Shown here: positions 40,595 through 49,523 of the stretch, piece by piece
Layout: the number at the start of each line of letters is the position of its first letter
How positions within the stretch are numbered: the first letter of the stretch is position 1
DNA from: Isoptericola sediminis
GTDB taxonomy: Bacteria > Actinomycetota > Actinomycetes > Actinomycetales > Cellulomonadaceae
Reading direction: 5' to 3'
NCBI RefSeq assembly: GCF_013085345.1
Contig: NZ_JABFAJ010000012.1
Span: 34,377 to 98,376 of the forward strand
Length of the DNA stretch: 64,000 nt
The notes under the pieces: model-generated
Databases searched by the model: none
Told to the model about the DNA's origin: nothing
What the model saw: only the letters and a program-made list of their open reading frames with translations
Translations under genes and position numbers: made by a program

Positions 40595-40810
40595 GGTCCG
40601 CACAGGCGTCGACCCGGCCATCACCGGCGAGCCTCCGGAAGAAAGGCGCGACCCGGCGCCGAGTAGAACCGGACGGGTGGGCCCGTCACAGCCTCCGACG
40701 AGCGGTGGACCGGTTCCTCGAGGGCACGGTCCGCAAGCGGGGTGGTACCGCGGCCCGGCACCTGAGTCGTCCGCCAGGACGGCGCGGGGAGCCGACGTCG
40801 TCCTCGCAGT
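40595..40810 (+). promoter_or_regulatory. Ile-type T-box riboswitch (translational)
   Basis: Features of an actinobacterial ileS T-box: stem I containing the specifier ATC at 40620-40622 followed by ACCGG and GCCTCCGGAAGAA, a GAGTAGAACCGGACGGG block near 40659, and the antisequestrator bulge GGTGGTACCGCGG at 40741-40753. TGGT at 40743-40746 would pair with the ACCA end of uncharged tRNA-Ile. No U-run terminator follows, so control should be on ribosome access to the AGGAG at 40843. A possible -10 (TACCAT) is at 40589-40594. Confidence 0.9.
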
Positions 40811-40856
40811 GCACCACGACGACCCGTACCGCCCGCTCGTTCAGGAGAGCCCGCCC

Positions 40857-43800
40857 ATGGCCTACCCGCTGCACCGCACGTCCGACGGCGCCGCCGACGC
40901 GCCCACCGCCACGCCCGGCGAGGCGTTCGGCATCGCCGGCGTCCCCGCGTCCCCGCAGCTGCCGCAGATCGAGCGCGACGTGCTGGCGTACTGGGAGGCC
41001 GACGACACCTTCCGCGCCTCGGTGGCCAAGAACCCGGCGGGGGAGCACGGCGAGAACGAGTTCGTGTTCTACGACGGCCCGCCCTTCGCCAACGGCCTGC
41101 CGCACTACGGCCACCTGCTGACCGGCTACGTCAAGGACGTCGTGCCGCGCTACCAGACCATGCGTGGCAAGCACGTGGAGCGCCGCTTCGGCTGGGACAC
41201 CCACGGGCTGCCCGCCGAGCTCGAGGCGATGAGCCAGCTCGGCATCAAGACCAAGGACGAGATCCTCGAGCTCGGGATCGAGAACTTCAACGACGCCTGC
41301 CGCTCCTCGGTGCTCAAGTACACCGCCGAGTGGCGCGACTACGTCACCCGCCAGGCGCGCTGGGTCGACTTCGACCACGACTACAAGACCTTCAACCCCG
41401 ACTACATGGAGTCGGTGATCTGGGCGTTCTCCGAGCTCCACCGCAAGGGGCTGGTGTACGAGGACTTCCGCGTCCTGCCGTACTGCTGGAACGACCAGAC
41501 GCCGCTGTCCAGCCACGAGCTGCGCATGGACGACGACGTCTACCAGAACCGCCAGGACCCGGCGGTGACGGTGGGCTTCGAGGTCCTGACCGTGCCGGAG
41601 CGCGCCGCGTCGGCCGGGCTGACCGCGGGCGACCGGCTCCTCACCTGGACCACGACGCCGTGGACCCTGCCGTCCAACCTGCTCGTCATGGTCGGGACCG
41701 ACATCGACTACGTGGTCGTCGAGGCCTCGCCGACGGGGTCGCCGCAGCGCTTCGTGCTCGCCGAGGCGCGCCTGGACCACTACGCCCGCGAGCTGACCGA
41801 CTCCGGCGCCGAGGCCCCGCGCGTCGTGGCCCGGCTGACCGGTCGCGACCTGCTCGAGACCACCTACGCCCCGCCGTTCTCCTACTACGCCGGTCGTGAG
41901 CGCGCCCACCGCGTCGTCGAGGCCGACTTCGTGACCACCACGGACGGCACCGGCCTGGTGCACTCCGCCGGCGCCTTCGGCGAGGACGACAAGATCGTCT
42001 GCGACCGCGAGGGCGTGGCCAGCGTCATGCCGGTCAAGGCGGACGGCACGTTCACCGCACCGGTCGAGGAGTACGCCGGCCTGCAGGTGTTCGACGCCAA
42101 CGCCCCGATCATCGACCACCTCAAGGCCCGCACCCGCGGCGAGGCCGACACGGGGTCCGTCAGCGCCGGGACGGTGCTGCTGCGCCGCGAGTCCTACGAC
42201 CACGCCTACCCCCACTGCTGGCGCTGCCGGCAGCCGCTGATGTACATGGGCGTGTCCTCCTGGTTCGTCGAGGTCACGAAGATCAAGGAGCGGATGCTCG
42301 AGCTCAACGAGCAGATCGCCTGGACCCCGGACCACATCCAGCACGGCCAGTTCGGCAAGTGGCTGGAGAACGCCCGCGACTGGTCGATCACGCGCAACCG
42401 GTTCTGGGGCTCCCCGGTGCCGGTGTGGAAGTCCGACGACCCCGCCTACCCGCGCGTCGACGTCTACGGGTCCTTCGCGGAGATCGAACGGGACTTCGGG
42501 CGGCTGCCGCGCAACGCGGCGGGCGAGCCGGACCTGCACCGTCCGTTCGTCGACGACCTCACCCGGCCGAACCCCGACGACCCCACGGGGCGCTCCACGA
42601 TGCGTCGCGTCGAGGACATCCTGGACGTCTGGTTCGACTCCGGCTCGATGCCGTACGCCCAGGTGCACCACCCGTTCGAGAACGCCGACTGGTTCGAGCA
42701 CCACTACCCGGGCGACTTCATCGTCGAGTACATCGGCCAGACGCGCGGCTGGTTCTACACCCTGCACGTCCTGGCCACGGCGCTGTTCGACCGCCCGGCC
42801 TTCCGGTCGGCGGTCTCGCACGGCATCGTGCTGGGCTCCGACGGGCGCAAGATGAGCAAGTCGCTGCGCAACTACCCGGACGTCACCGAGGTCTTCGACC
42901 GGGACGGCTCGGACGCCATGCGGTGGTTCCTCATGGCGAGCCCGATCCTGCGCGGCGGCAACCTCGTGGTGACCGAGGACGGCATCCGGGACGCCGTGCG
43001 CCAGGTGCTGCTGCCGCTGTGGAGCACCTACTACTTCTTCACCCTCTACGCGAACAGCGCGCAGGACGGCGCCGGGTACGTCGCGAAGCCGGTCACGGGC
43101 GACCGCGTGCCGGGTCTGCCGGCCCTCGACCGCTACCTGCTGGCCCGCACGCACGACCTCGTCGGCACCGTCACCGAGCAGCTCGACGCCTACGACGTCG
43201 CCGGGGCGTGCGAGACCGTCCGCGAGCACCTCGACGTGCTGACGAACTGGTACGTGCGCACCCAGCGCGACCGCTTCTGGGCGGAGGACGCCGACGCGTT
43301 CGACACCCTGTACACCGCCCTCGAGGTGCTGTGCCGCGTCATGGCCCCGCTGGCCCCGCTGGTCACCGAGGAGATCTGGCGCGGCCTGACCGGCGGCCGG
43401 TCGGTGCACCTGGCCGACTGGCCGAGCCTGGAGGCGGCCACCGGCGCGACCGTCGGCTCCGCCGAGGCCGAGGCGCTCCTCGCCGACGACGCGCTCGTGG
43501 CCGCGATGGACGAGGTGCGTGCCGTCGTGTCCTCGACGCTCGCGCTGCGCAAGGCGAACCAGCTCCGCGTGCGCCAGCCCTTGGCCCGGCTCACGGTCGC
43601 CGTGCCGGACCCGGAGGCGCTCGCGGACTACACCGGGCTGCTCACCGGGGAGCTGAACGTGAAGGCCGTCGACCTGGTCCTGGCCGACGCCGCGGCCTCC
43701 GAGCGGTTCGGGATCACCGAACGGCTGGCGGTCAACGCCCGGGCGGCCGGGCCGCGCCTCGGTCGCGGGGTGCAGGCGGTCATCAAGGCGGCCAAGGCCG

Positions 43801-44207
43801 GGGCGTGGCACCAGGCCGACGGCGAGGTCGTCGTGACCACCGACGCCGGCGACGTGCCGCTGCTCGCCTCCGAGTACGAACTCACCACCGTGGTCGGGGA
43901 CGAGGCCGGCGCCGACGTCGCGGCGAGCGTGCTGCCGGGCGGCGGGTTCGTCGTCCTCGACCTGGCGCTCGACGACGCCCTGCGTGCCGAGGGGTACGCC
44001 CGTGACGTCGTGCGGGACGTGCAGGACGCCCGCAAGGCCGCCGGGCTCGAGGTGAGCGACCGCATCGCGCTGACGCTCGAGGTCCCGGCCGGCGACGTGG
44101 CGGCCGTCGAGGCGCACCGCGACCTGGTCATGCGCGAGACGTTGGCCACGTCGATGACGGTGACCGGCGGCGACGGCGAGCGCGCCGTCCAGGTGGCCAA
44201 GGCCTGA
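40857..44207 (+). CDS. ileS: Isoleucyl-tRNA synthetase
   Basis: A 1116-residue class I synthetase. ATG 40857 follows AGGAG; the open frame extends far upstream through the T-box and is not coding. HIGH motif is HYGH at residues 83-86, KMSKS at about 665-669; the editing CP1 domain holds the inserted block from about 210 to 440, with [14 protein letters not shown]. The anticodon-binding domain and the C-terminal IleS extension ([20 protein letters not shown]) are present. The HYGH form and length fit the eukaryote-like IleS2 type common in Actinobacteria, often less sensitive to mupirocin (known family trait, not tested here). Regulated by the leader T-box. Confidence 0.97.
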   Translation: MAYPLHRTSDGAADAPTATPGEAFGIAGVPASPQLPQIERDVLAYWEADDTFRASVAKNPAGEHGENEFVFYDGPPFANGLPHYGHLLTGYVKDVVPRYQTMRGKHVERRFGWDTHGLPAELEAMSQLGIKTKDEILELGIENFNDACRSSVLKYTAEWRDYVTRQARWVDFDHDYKTFNPDYMESVIWAFSELHRKGLVYEDFRVLPYCWNDQTPLSSHELRMDDDVYQNRQDPAVTVGFEVLTVPERAASAGLTAGDRLLTWTTTPWTLPSNLLVMVGTDIDYVVVEASPTGSPQRFVLAEARLDHYARELTDSGAEAPRVVARLTGRDLLETTYAPPFSYYAGRERAHRVVEADFVTTTDGTGLVHSAGAFGEDDKIVCDREGVASVMPVKADGTFTAPVEEYAGLQVFDANAPIIDHLKARTRGEADTGSVSAGTVLLRRESYDHAYPHCWRCRQPLMYMGVSSWFVEVTKIKERMLELNEQIAWTPDHIQHGQFGKWLENARDWSITRNRFWGSPVPVWKSDDPAYPRVDVYGSFAEIERDFGRLPRNAAGEPDLHRPFVDDLTRPNPDDPTGRSTMRRVEDILDVWFDSGSMPYAQVHHPFENADWFEHHYPGDFIVEYIGQTRGWFYTLHVLATALFDRPAFRSAVSHGIVLGSDGRKMSKSLRNYPDVTEVFDRDGSDAMRWFLMASPILRGGNLVVTEDGIRDAVRQVLLPLWSTYYFFTLYANSAQDGAGYVAKPVTGDRVPGLPALDRYLLARTHDLVGTVTEQLDAYDVAGACETVREHLDVLTNWYVRTQRDRFWAEDADAFDTLYTALEVLCRVMAPLAPLVTEEIWRGLTGGRSVHLADWPSLEAATGATVGSAEAEALLADDALVAAMDEVRAVVSSTLALRKANQLRVRQPLARLTVAVPDPEALADYTGLLTGELNVKAVDLVLADAAASERFGITERLAVNARAAGPRLGRGVQAVIKAAKAGAWHQADGEVVVTTDAGDVPLLASEYELTTVVGDEAGADVAASVLPGGGFVVLDLALDDALRAEGYARDVVRDVQDARKAAGLEVSDRIALTLEVPAGDVAAVEAHRDLVMRETLATSMTVTGGDGERAVQVAKA

Positions 44208-44214
44208 CGGGCTG

Positions 44215-44445
44215 CCGGGGCAGGACGTCGCCGGGCGGGTCAGGACAGCTCCTCGCGAGTCAGGACGGCAGGCCGGCGAGTCAGGACGAACACTCGCGAG
44301 TCAGGACGACCTCTCGCGAGTTAGGACGCCGCGTGGCGAGTCAGGACGGATCCGTCCTGACTCGCTGCGTGCGGTCCTGACTCGCTGCGTGCGGTCCTGA
44401 CTCGCGACCGGGTGCCCGGATTCGCGGGACCGTGCCCTGACTCGG
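44215..44445. repeat. Intergenic array of a 12-bp unit, inverted about a 30-bp palindrome
   Basis: Seven direct copies of GCGAGTCAGGAC start at 44215, 44235, 44255, 44276, 44296, 44316 and 44336, and five inverted copies (GTCCTGACTCGC) at 44354, 44374, 44394, 44414 and 44434. The spacing is 20 bp (one step is 21). The centre 44336-44365 is a perfect 30-bp palindrome. The outermost copies have 2-3 changes; the inner ones are mostly identical. Two inverted units form an exact 20-bp tandem repeat. It fills the ileS-folC gap. Confidence 0.9.
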
Positions 44446-44503
44446 CAGGGGAGGGTGGGTGACCCGTGCGCTGATCCGGCGGACGGTCGCGTAATCTCGA
44501 GGC

Positions 44504-45925
44504 GTGAGCGACGAGCAGGGCAAGACCAAGAAGCAGAAGGCCGACGAGCGCAAGGCGGCCCGCGCCGCCGCGGAGGACGCGGCCGCGTCCGAGGACCTCG
44601 AGCGCATCTACGCCCACATCGTCTCCCGCGCGCCGGAGCACGACGTCTCGCCGACCCTCGACCGGGTCGCGCGGCTGCTCGAGCTGCTCGGGGACCCTCA
44701 GCGCACCTTCCGGGCGATCCACCTGACCGGCACGAACGGCAAGTCCTCCACCGCGCGGATGGCCGAGCGCCTCGTCCGGGAGCACGGGCTGCGCACCGGG
44801 CTGTTCACCTCCCCGCACCTGAGCAGCGTCACCGAGCGCATCCAGGTCGACGGCGAGCCGCTCGGCGCCGTCCGGTTCGTCGAGACCTGGAACGACGTGT
44901 ACCCGTACGTCCAGGTCGTCGACGCGGAGCTGGAGGAGGCCGGGCAGTCCCGCCTGAACTTCTTCGAGGTCCTCACCGGTCTCGCCTTCGCCGCCTTCGC
45001 CGACGCGCCCGTCGACATCGCCGTGCTCGAGGTCGGCATGGGCGGCACCTGGGACACGACCAACACCGCCGACGCCGACGTCGCCGTCATCACGCCGATC
45101 AGCGTCGACCACGAGAAGTGGCTGGGGTCGACCCCGGCGGAGATCGCCGCGATCAAGGCCGGCATCATCAAGTCCGACGCGACGGCGTTCTCGGCCGTGC
45201 AGCGTCCCGAGGTCGACGAGGTCCTCGCCGAGCGGGCCGTCGAGGTCGGCGCCCGGCTGCTGCGCGAGGAGGTCGACCTCGAGGTCGTGGCGCGGCAGGT
45301 CGCCGTCGGCGGTCAGATGGTCACGCTGCGCACCCCGCTGGCCACCTACACCGACATCTTCGTCCCGCTGCACGGTGAGCACCAGGCGCACAACGCGCTC
45401 CTGGCGCTCGCGGCCGCCGAGCAGGCCCTCGGGGGCCGTGCCCTGGACGGGGGAGCCGTGGAGACGGCGTTCGCCGACGTCAGCGTCCCCGGACGGCTGG
45501 AGCTGGTCCGGTCCAGCCCGACCGTGCTCGTCGACGTCGCGCACAACCCGCACGGCGCCGAGGCCCTGGTGGCGGCCCTCGACGAGGCGTTCACGCTGCG
45601 CACCGTGGTGGGCGTCGTCGGGCTCATGGCCGACAAGGACGCCGAGGGGCTGCTCGCCGCGCTGGAGCCGGGGATGTCGCAGGTCGTGCTGACCCGCAAC
45701 TCCTCGGACCGGTCGGCCGACCCGTTCGCCGTGGCGGAGATCGCCCGGGAGATCTTCGGCGACCACCGGGTCCACGTCACCGAGCGCCTGGACGAGGCGC
45801 TGCAGGTCGCCACGGACCTGGTCGAGTCGGCGGACACGGTCGGCATCGGTCATGGCACGGGCATGGTGGTGACGGGTTCCGTCGTCACCGTGGCGGACGC
45901 CCGCCTCCTCCTCGGCCGCGGCTGA
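44504..45925 (+). CDS. folC: Folylpolyglutamate synthase/dihydrofolate synthase
   Basis: A 473-residue FolC from GTG 44504. A charged 45-residue N-terminal extension (KKQKADERKAARAAAEDA) precedes the Mur-ligase-like core: P-loop GTNGKSSTARM near residue 78, GLFTSPHLSSVTERI, and VLEVGMGGTWDTTNTADADV, then HNALLALAAAEQAL and VDVAHNPHGAEAL. The enzyme adds glutamate to folates and, in bifunctional forms, makes dihydrofolate. In most Actinobacteria it is followed directly by DUF4233 and ndk; here the dhaKLM operon intervenes. The repeat array lies just upstream. Confidence 0.95.
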   Translation: MSDEQGKTKKQKADERKAARAAAEDAAASEDLERIYAHIVSRAPEHDVSPTLDRVARLLELLGDPQRTFRAIHLTGTNGKSSTARMAERLVREHGLRTGLFTSPHLSSVTERIQVDGEPLGAVRFVETWNDVYPYVQVVDAELEEAGQSRLNFFEVLTGLAFAAFADAPVDIAVLEVGMGGTWDTTNTADADVAVITPISVDHEKWLGSTPAEIAAIKAGIIKSDATAFSAVQRPEVDEVLAERAVEVGARLLREEVDLEVVARQVAVGGQMVTLRTPLATYTDIFVPLHGEHQAHNALLALAAAEQALGGRALDGGAVETAFADVSVPGRLELVRSSPTVLVDVAHNPHGAEALVAALDEAFTLRTVVGVVGLMADKDAEGLLAALEPGMSQVVLTRNSSDRSADPFAVAEIAREIFGDHRVHVTERLDEALQVATDLVESADTVGIGHGTGMVVTGSVVTVADARLLLGRG

Positions 45926-45981
45926 CGGGCACCGACGCCGGGCGGGTGTTTTTCCCGCGCACGCTGCGACGTCTCCGGCAC

Positions 45982-46006
45982 GGGTGTTGGATGGGATCGG
46001 ACACCC
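45982..46006 (+). promoter_or_regulatory. Inverted repeat before dhaK
   Basis: GGGTGT (45982-45987) and ACACCC (46001-46006) form a six-bp stem with a 13-base loop, 11 bases before the ribosome site GAGGAGG of dhaK. It may be an operator or simply a leader hairpin. Confidence 0.3.
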
Positions 46007-46026
46007 CGCGCTGAGGAGGTTGTGCG

Positions 46027-47022
46027 ATGAAGAAGTTGCTTGACGACCCGGCACAGGCCGTCACCGATTCGCTCCGAGGATTCGGTCTGGCCCATGCCGA
46101 CCAGATCTCGGTGCACACCGAACCCAACTTCGTGACCCGGGCCGGCGGGACGCCCGCCGGGCAGGTCGCCGTCATCAGCGGTGGCGGCTCCGGGCACGAA
46201 CCGCTCCACGCCGGCTTCGTCGGAGCGGGCATGCTGGACGCCGCCGTGCCCGGGGAGGTCTTCACCTCGCCGACGCCGGACCAGGTCCTGGCGGCGGTGC
46301 AGGCCGCCGACGCCGGGGCGGGCGTGCTGCTCATCGTCAAGAACTACACCGGTGACGTGCTGAACTTCGAGACGGCCGCCGAGCTGGCCGAGGCCGAGGG
46401 CATCGAGGTCGCCAGCGTGCTGGTGAACGACGACGTCGCGGTGGAGGACTCGCTGTACACGGCCGGGCGTCGTGGCGTGGCGGGCACCCTGGTGGTCGAG
46501 AAGGTCGCCGGTGCCGCGGCCGCCCGGGGCGCCTCCCTGGCGGAGGTCGCCGCGCTGGCCGAGCGTGTCGTGGCCGGGGTGCGCTCCATGGGCGTGGCCC
46601 TGACCGCCTGCACCGTGCCCCACGTCGGGCGGCCGAGCTTCGACCTGGCGGACGACGAGGTCGAGATCGGCATCGGGATCCACGGCGAACCGGGTCGTCA
46701 GCGCGTCCAGGCGGCCGGGGCCAGCGACATCACCCGACGGCTGGTCGACTCCGTCCTCGACGACATCGACCTCGCCGCGGGCGCCCGGGTCCTGCTGTTC
46801 GTCAACGGCATGGGCGGGACGCCCGCCAGCGAGCTCTACGTCGTCTACGGCGTCGCCCGGCAGATGCTGGCCGACCAGGGCGTCGAGGTCGTGCGCTCGC
46901 TCGTGGGCAGCTACGTCACGTCCCTGGAGATGCAGGGGGTGTCGGTGACGGTCGCCGTGCTCGACGACGAGCTCCTCGAGCTCTGGGACGCGCCGGTCCG
47001 GACCCCGGCCCTCACGTGGTGA
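46027..47022 (+). CDS. dhaK: PTS-dependent dihydroxyacetone kinase, DhaK subunit
   Basis: A 331-residue DhaK that binds dihydroxyacetone covalently to a histidine: IGIHGEP (His219) is the substrate-anchoring residue and [16 protein letters not shown] (His57) the assisting one. GAGGAGG provides a strong ribosome site. It leads a three-gene operon with dhaL and dhaM, ending with GTG/TGA overlaps. The kinase is fed by phosphoenolpyruvate through DhaM and phosphorylates dihydroxyacetone, linking glycerol use to glycolysis. The operon separates folC from DUF4233-ndk, suggesting insertion into a conserved locus. Confidence 0.95.
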   Translation: MKKLLDDPAQAVTDSLRGFGLAHADQISVHTEPNFVTRAGGTPAGQVAVISGGGSGHEPLHAGFVGAGMLDAAVPGEVFTSPTPDQVLAAVQAADAGAGVLLIVKNYTGDVLNFETAAELAEAEGIEVASVLVNDDVAVEDSLYTAGRRGVAGTLVVEKVAGAAAARGASLAEVAALAERVVAGVRSMGVALTACTVPHVGRPSFDLADDEVEIGIGIHGEPGRQRVQAAGASDITRRLVDSVLDDIDLAAGARVLLFVNGMGGTPASELYVVYGVARQMLADQGVEVVRSLVGSYVTSLEMQGVSVTVAVLDDELLELWDAPVRTPALTW

Positions 47023-47663
47023 CCGAGCTCGACGTCGGTTGGGCCGAGCGATGGATCCGGCAGGCGGCGAGCGACCTCAAGGCGGGTCGTGACGAGCTGA
47101 CCGAGCTGGACCGTCGCATCGGGGACGGGGACCACGGCAACAACATGGACCGCGGCTTCACCGCCGTGGTGGCCAAGCTCGACGGCCAGGCGGAACCCCT
47201 CGAGACGGTCGGCCAGGTGCTGAAGCTGGTGGCCACCACCTTGATGTCCACCGTGGGCGGGGCCTCGGGGCCGCTGTACGGCACGGCGTTCCTGCGGGCG
47301 TCGAAGGTCGTGGACCAGGCCACGGCGGACGCGGGCCACCTCGTCTCCCTCGTGGAGGCCGCCACCGAGGGCATCGTCGCCCGAGGGCGGGCCCACGTGG
47401 GGGAGAAGACGATGGTCGACGCCTGGCAGCCGGCCGTCGAGGCCGCCGAGAGCGCCGCGGAGTCCGGTGACGCCCTCGCCGTGCTGCGCGCCGCCGCGGA
47501 GGCGGCGGAGGCGGGTGCGGTCGCCACCGTCCCGCTCGTGGCGACCAAGGGCCGCGCCTCCTACCTCGGCGAGCGCAGCGCGGGCACGGAGGACCCGGGC
47601 GCGCGGTCGACGGCGATGCTGCTGGCCGCGGCCGTGACCGCCGCGGAGGGAGCGGCGGCGTGA
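47019..47663 (+). CDS. dhaL: Dihydroxyacetone kinase, DhaL subunit
   Basis: A 214-residue DhaL (ADP-binding subunit) from GTG 47019, overlapping the dhaK stop; a GTG one codon earlier is also possible. Contains RRIGDGDHGNNMDRGF, whose aspartates bind two magnesium ions, then STVGGASGPLYGTAFLRA and RGRAHVGEKTMVDAWQPA, all standard DhaL signatures. ADP stays bound and is rephosphorylated by DhaM in the PTS-dependent system. Stop overlaps the dhaM start (GTGA). Confidence 0.95.
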   Translation: MTELDVGWAERWIRQAASDLKAGRDELTELDRRIGDGDHGNNMDRGFTAVVAKLDGQAEPLETVGQVLKLVATTLMSTVGGASGPLYGTAFLRASKVVDQATADAGHLVSLVEAATEGIVARGRAHVGEKTMVDAWQPAVEAAESAAESGDALAVLRAAAEAAEAGAVATVPLVATKGRASYLGERSAGTEDPGARSTAMLLAAAVTAAEGAAA

Positions 47664-48421
47664 GCGTCGCCCTGGTGCTCGTCTCGCACTCGACACGCCT
47701 GGCCGACGGCGTCGCCGAGCTGACGGCCGAGATGGCGCCGGACGTCGTGGTGCGCTGCGCGGCGGGCGACGTCGACGGCGGGCTCGGGACCTCCCTCGAG
47801 CGGGTGCAGGAGGCCCTGGACGCCGCGCTCGCGGGTGCCGCGTCCGCCGTCGTGCTCGCCGACCTCGGGTCGGCGGTGCTCACCGTGGAGTCGGCGCTCG
47901 AGATCGACCCCGACCTCACGCGCCGCGTGCGCCTGGTCTCGGCCCCGTTCGTCGAGGGTGCGGTCGCCGCGGCGGTCACGGCCCAGCAGGGCGCGCAGCT
48001 GGAGGGCGTCGTGGCCGCGGCCGAGGACGCCGCCCGGTCGATCGGCCCGGAGCCGGTGTACGAGCTCGTCGAGTCCTCGGGGGCCGAGGGGCCCCCGGTC
48101 GCGGCGACGGGCACGCAGGGCGAGGTGGTCCCCGAGCCGGGAGCACCGTCCTCGGGCGCCGCGGACGAGGTCAGCACCGTCGTGGAGATCCGCAACCCCC
48201 TCGGGCTGCACGCCCGTCCTGCCGCCGTCGTCGCCCGGTCGGTGGCGGACTTCGGCGTGCCCGTGACGGTCGAGGGGGCGGACGCGACCAGCGTGCTCGC
48301 CCTGATGTCCCTGGGGACGACGGCGGGACAGCGGGTGACCGTCACGGCCCGGGGCGAGGGCGCCGACACCGCGGTCGCGCTCGTCACGGGACTCATCGAG
48401 GGCGGCTTCGGCGAGGCGTGA
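47660..48421 (+). CDS. dhaM: PTS-dependent dihydroxyacetone kinase phosphotransferase DhaM
   Basis: A 253-residue two-domain phosphotransferase from GTG 47660. The N-terminal EIIA-Man-type domain has its phosphorylated histidine in LVLVSHSTRLADG (His10); the C-terminal HPr domain has NPLGLHARPAA (His184). The middle is a Glu/Pro/Ala linker. E. coli DhaM also carries an EI-like domain; this one stops after HPr, so it must receive phosphate from the cell's general PTS EI. Last gene of dhaKLM. Confidence 0.95.
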   Translation: MSVALVLVSHSTRLADGVAELTAEMAPDVVVRCAAGDVDGGLGTSLERVQEALDAALAGAASAVVLADLGSAVLTVESALEIDPDLTRRVRLVSAPFVEGAVAAAVTAQQGAQLEGVVAAAEDAARSIGPEPVYELVESSGAEGPPVAATGTQGEVVPEPGAPSSGAADEVSTVVEIRNPLGLHARPAAVVARSVADFGVPVTVEGADATSVLALMSLGTTAGQRVTVTARGEGADTAVALVTGLIEGGFGEA

Positions 48422-48476
48422 GATCGGTCACCCCGCCGCCGGCGGGAGGGCCCCGCGGGCCGGATACCCTGGGACG

Positions 48477-48923
48477 GTGAGCCGCACGAAGGACGACCGC
48501 CCCCGCCCCGGCGACCGCATCACGCCACGCAAGCCGGCGAAGGTCCAGTTCGCCGCGACGATGCTCCAGCTCGAGGCGTTCGTGGTGCTGTTCGCCGCGC
48601 TGGCCCTGTACGGCCTGCGCGACTCCGAGTTCGAGCGCGGACCCCTGGTCATCGACTCCATGGCGGCGATGTGGACCGTCACGGGTGTGCTCTTCGTCGT
48701 GCTGGTGGTGCTCTCCCGGATGGTCTCGCGGCCGGGCGGGTACGTCGCCGGCACGGTGGTGCAGGTCCCGGTGCTGGCCCTGGGTCTGCTGCTGCCGATG
48801 ATGTTCCTCGTGGCGGGGATCTTCGTCGTCCTGTGGGTCGTCGCGCTGCGGCTCGGCGCCCGCATCGACGCCGAGCGCGCCGCGTACGACGCCGAGAACC
48901 CGGGCACCGCACCCAACGCGTGA
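48477..48923 (+). CDS. DUF4233 membrane protein
   Basis: A 148-residue protein from GTG 48477. The N-terminus is polar and basic (SRTKDDRPRPGDRITPRK), followed by four hydrophobic segments, e.g. FVVLFAALALYGLRD and LGLLLPMMFLVAGIFVVLW. Length and texture match DUF4233, found between folC and ndk across Actinobacteria. Here it follows dhaM and precedes ndk by 24 bp. Function unknown. Confidence 0.85.
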   Translation: MSRTKDDRPRPGDRITPRKPAKVQFAATMLQLEAFVVLFAALALYGLRDSEFERGPLVIDSMAAMWTVTGVLFVVLVVLSRMVSRPGGYVAGTVVQVPVLALGLLLPMMFLVAGIFVVLWVVALRLGARIDAERAAYDAENPGTAPNA

Positions 48924-48947
48924 GCGCCGCGCGGTTAGGGTGACGCC

Positions 48948-49388
48948 ATGACCCAACCGACCACCTCCACCATCGAGCGCACGCTGATCCTCGTCAAGCC
49001 GGACGGCGTCCGGCGCGGCCTGTCCGGCGAGATCCTGCGGCGCGTCGAGGCCAAGGGCTACACGCTCGCCGCCGTCGAGCTCGTGCACGCCACCCCCGAC
49101 CAGCTCGCCACGCACTATGCCGAGCACGAGGGCAAGCCCTTCTACGCCCCGCTGGTGGACTTCATGCTGTCCGGCCCGACCCTGGCTGTCATCGCCGAGG
49201 GCGACGGCGTCATCGCCGGCTTCCGGTCGCTGGCCGGTGCCACCGACCCGACGGCCGCCGCGCCGGGCACGATCCGTGGCGACCTCGGCCGCGACTGGGG
49301 CCTGAAGGTCCAGCAGAACCTCGTGCACGGCTCGGACTCGCCGGAGTCGGCCGAGCGCGAGATCGGCATCTGGTTCCCGCAGTCCTGA
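48948..49388 (+). CDS. ndk: Nucleoside diphosphate kinase
   Basis: A 146-residue NDK. Opens RTLILVKPDGVRRGLSGEIL, has HYAEHEGKPFYAPLVDFMLSGP and GATDPTAAAPGTIRGDLG, and the active-site histidine is in NLVHGSDSPESAEREI. It balances nucleoside triphosphate pools. Followed by a strong hairpin before smc. Confidence 0.97.
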   Translation: MTQPTTSTIERTLILVKPDGVRRGLSGEILRRVEAKGYTLAAVELVHATPDQLATHYAEHEGKPFYAPLVDFMLSGPTLAVIAEGDGVIAGFRSLAGATDPTAAAPGTIRGDLGRDWGLKVQQNLVHGSDSPESAEREIGIWFPQS

Positions 49389-49423
49389 CGTGCCGACCCG
49401 CGGTACCGCCCCGACGCCGCACG

Positions 49424-49460
49424 GCGCCGCGGGCGGGGGGACGTCCTCCGCCCGCGGCGC
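49424..49460 (+). terminator. ndk terminator-like hairpin
   Basis: GCGCCGCGGGCGG (49424-49436) is perfectly complementary to CCGCCCGCGGCGC (49448-49460); 13-bp stem and an 11-base loop, 36 bases after the ndk stop. There is no U-run, as often in GC-rich Actinobacteria. Confidence 0.65.
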
Positions 49461-49523
49461 GGTCGCCGGGAACGCCGGGACAGATGCGCGGGTTCCTCGG
49501 CGACGGCGGATAGGCTCGCCGTC

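Noticed and set aside
39612..40856. N-terminal extension of ileS
   Set aside because: The open frame runs through the T-box and an MFS gene; the AGGAG at 40843 and family length support ATG 40857.
44215..44445. CRISPR array
   Set aside because: Units are 12 bp with 8-bp spacers, the orientation flips in the middle and no cas genes are near.
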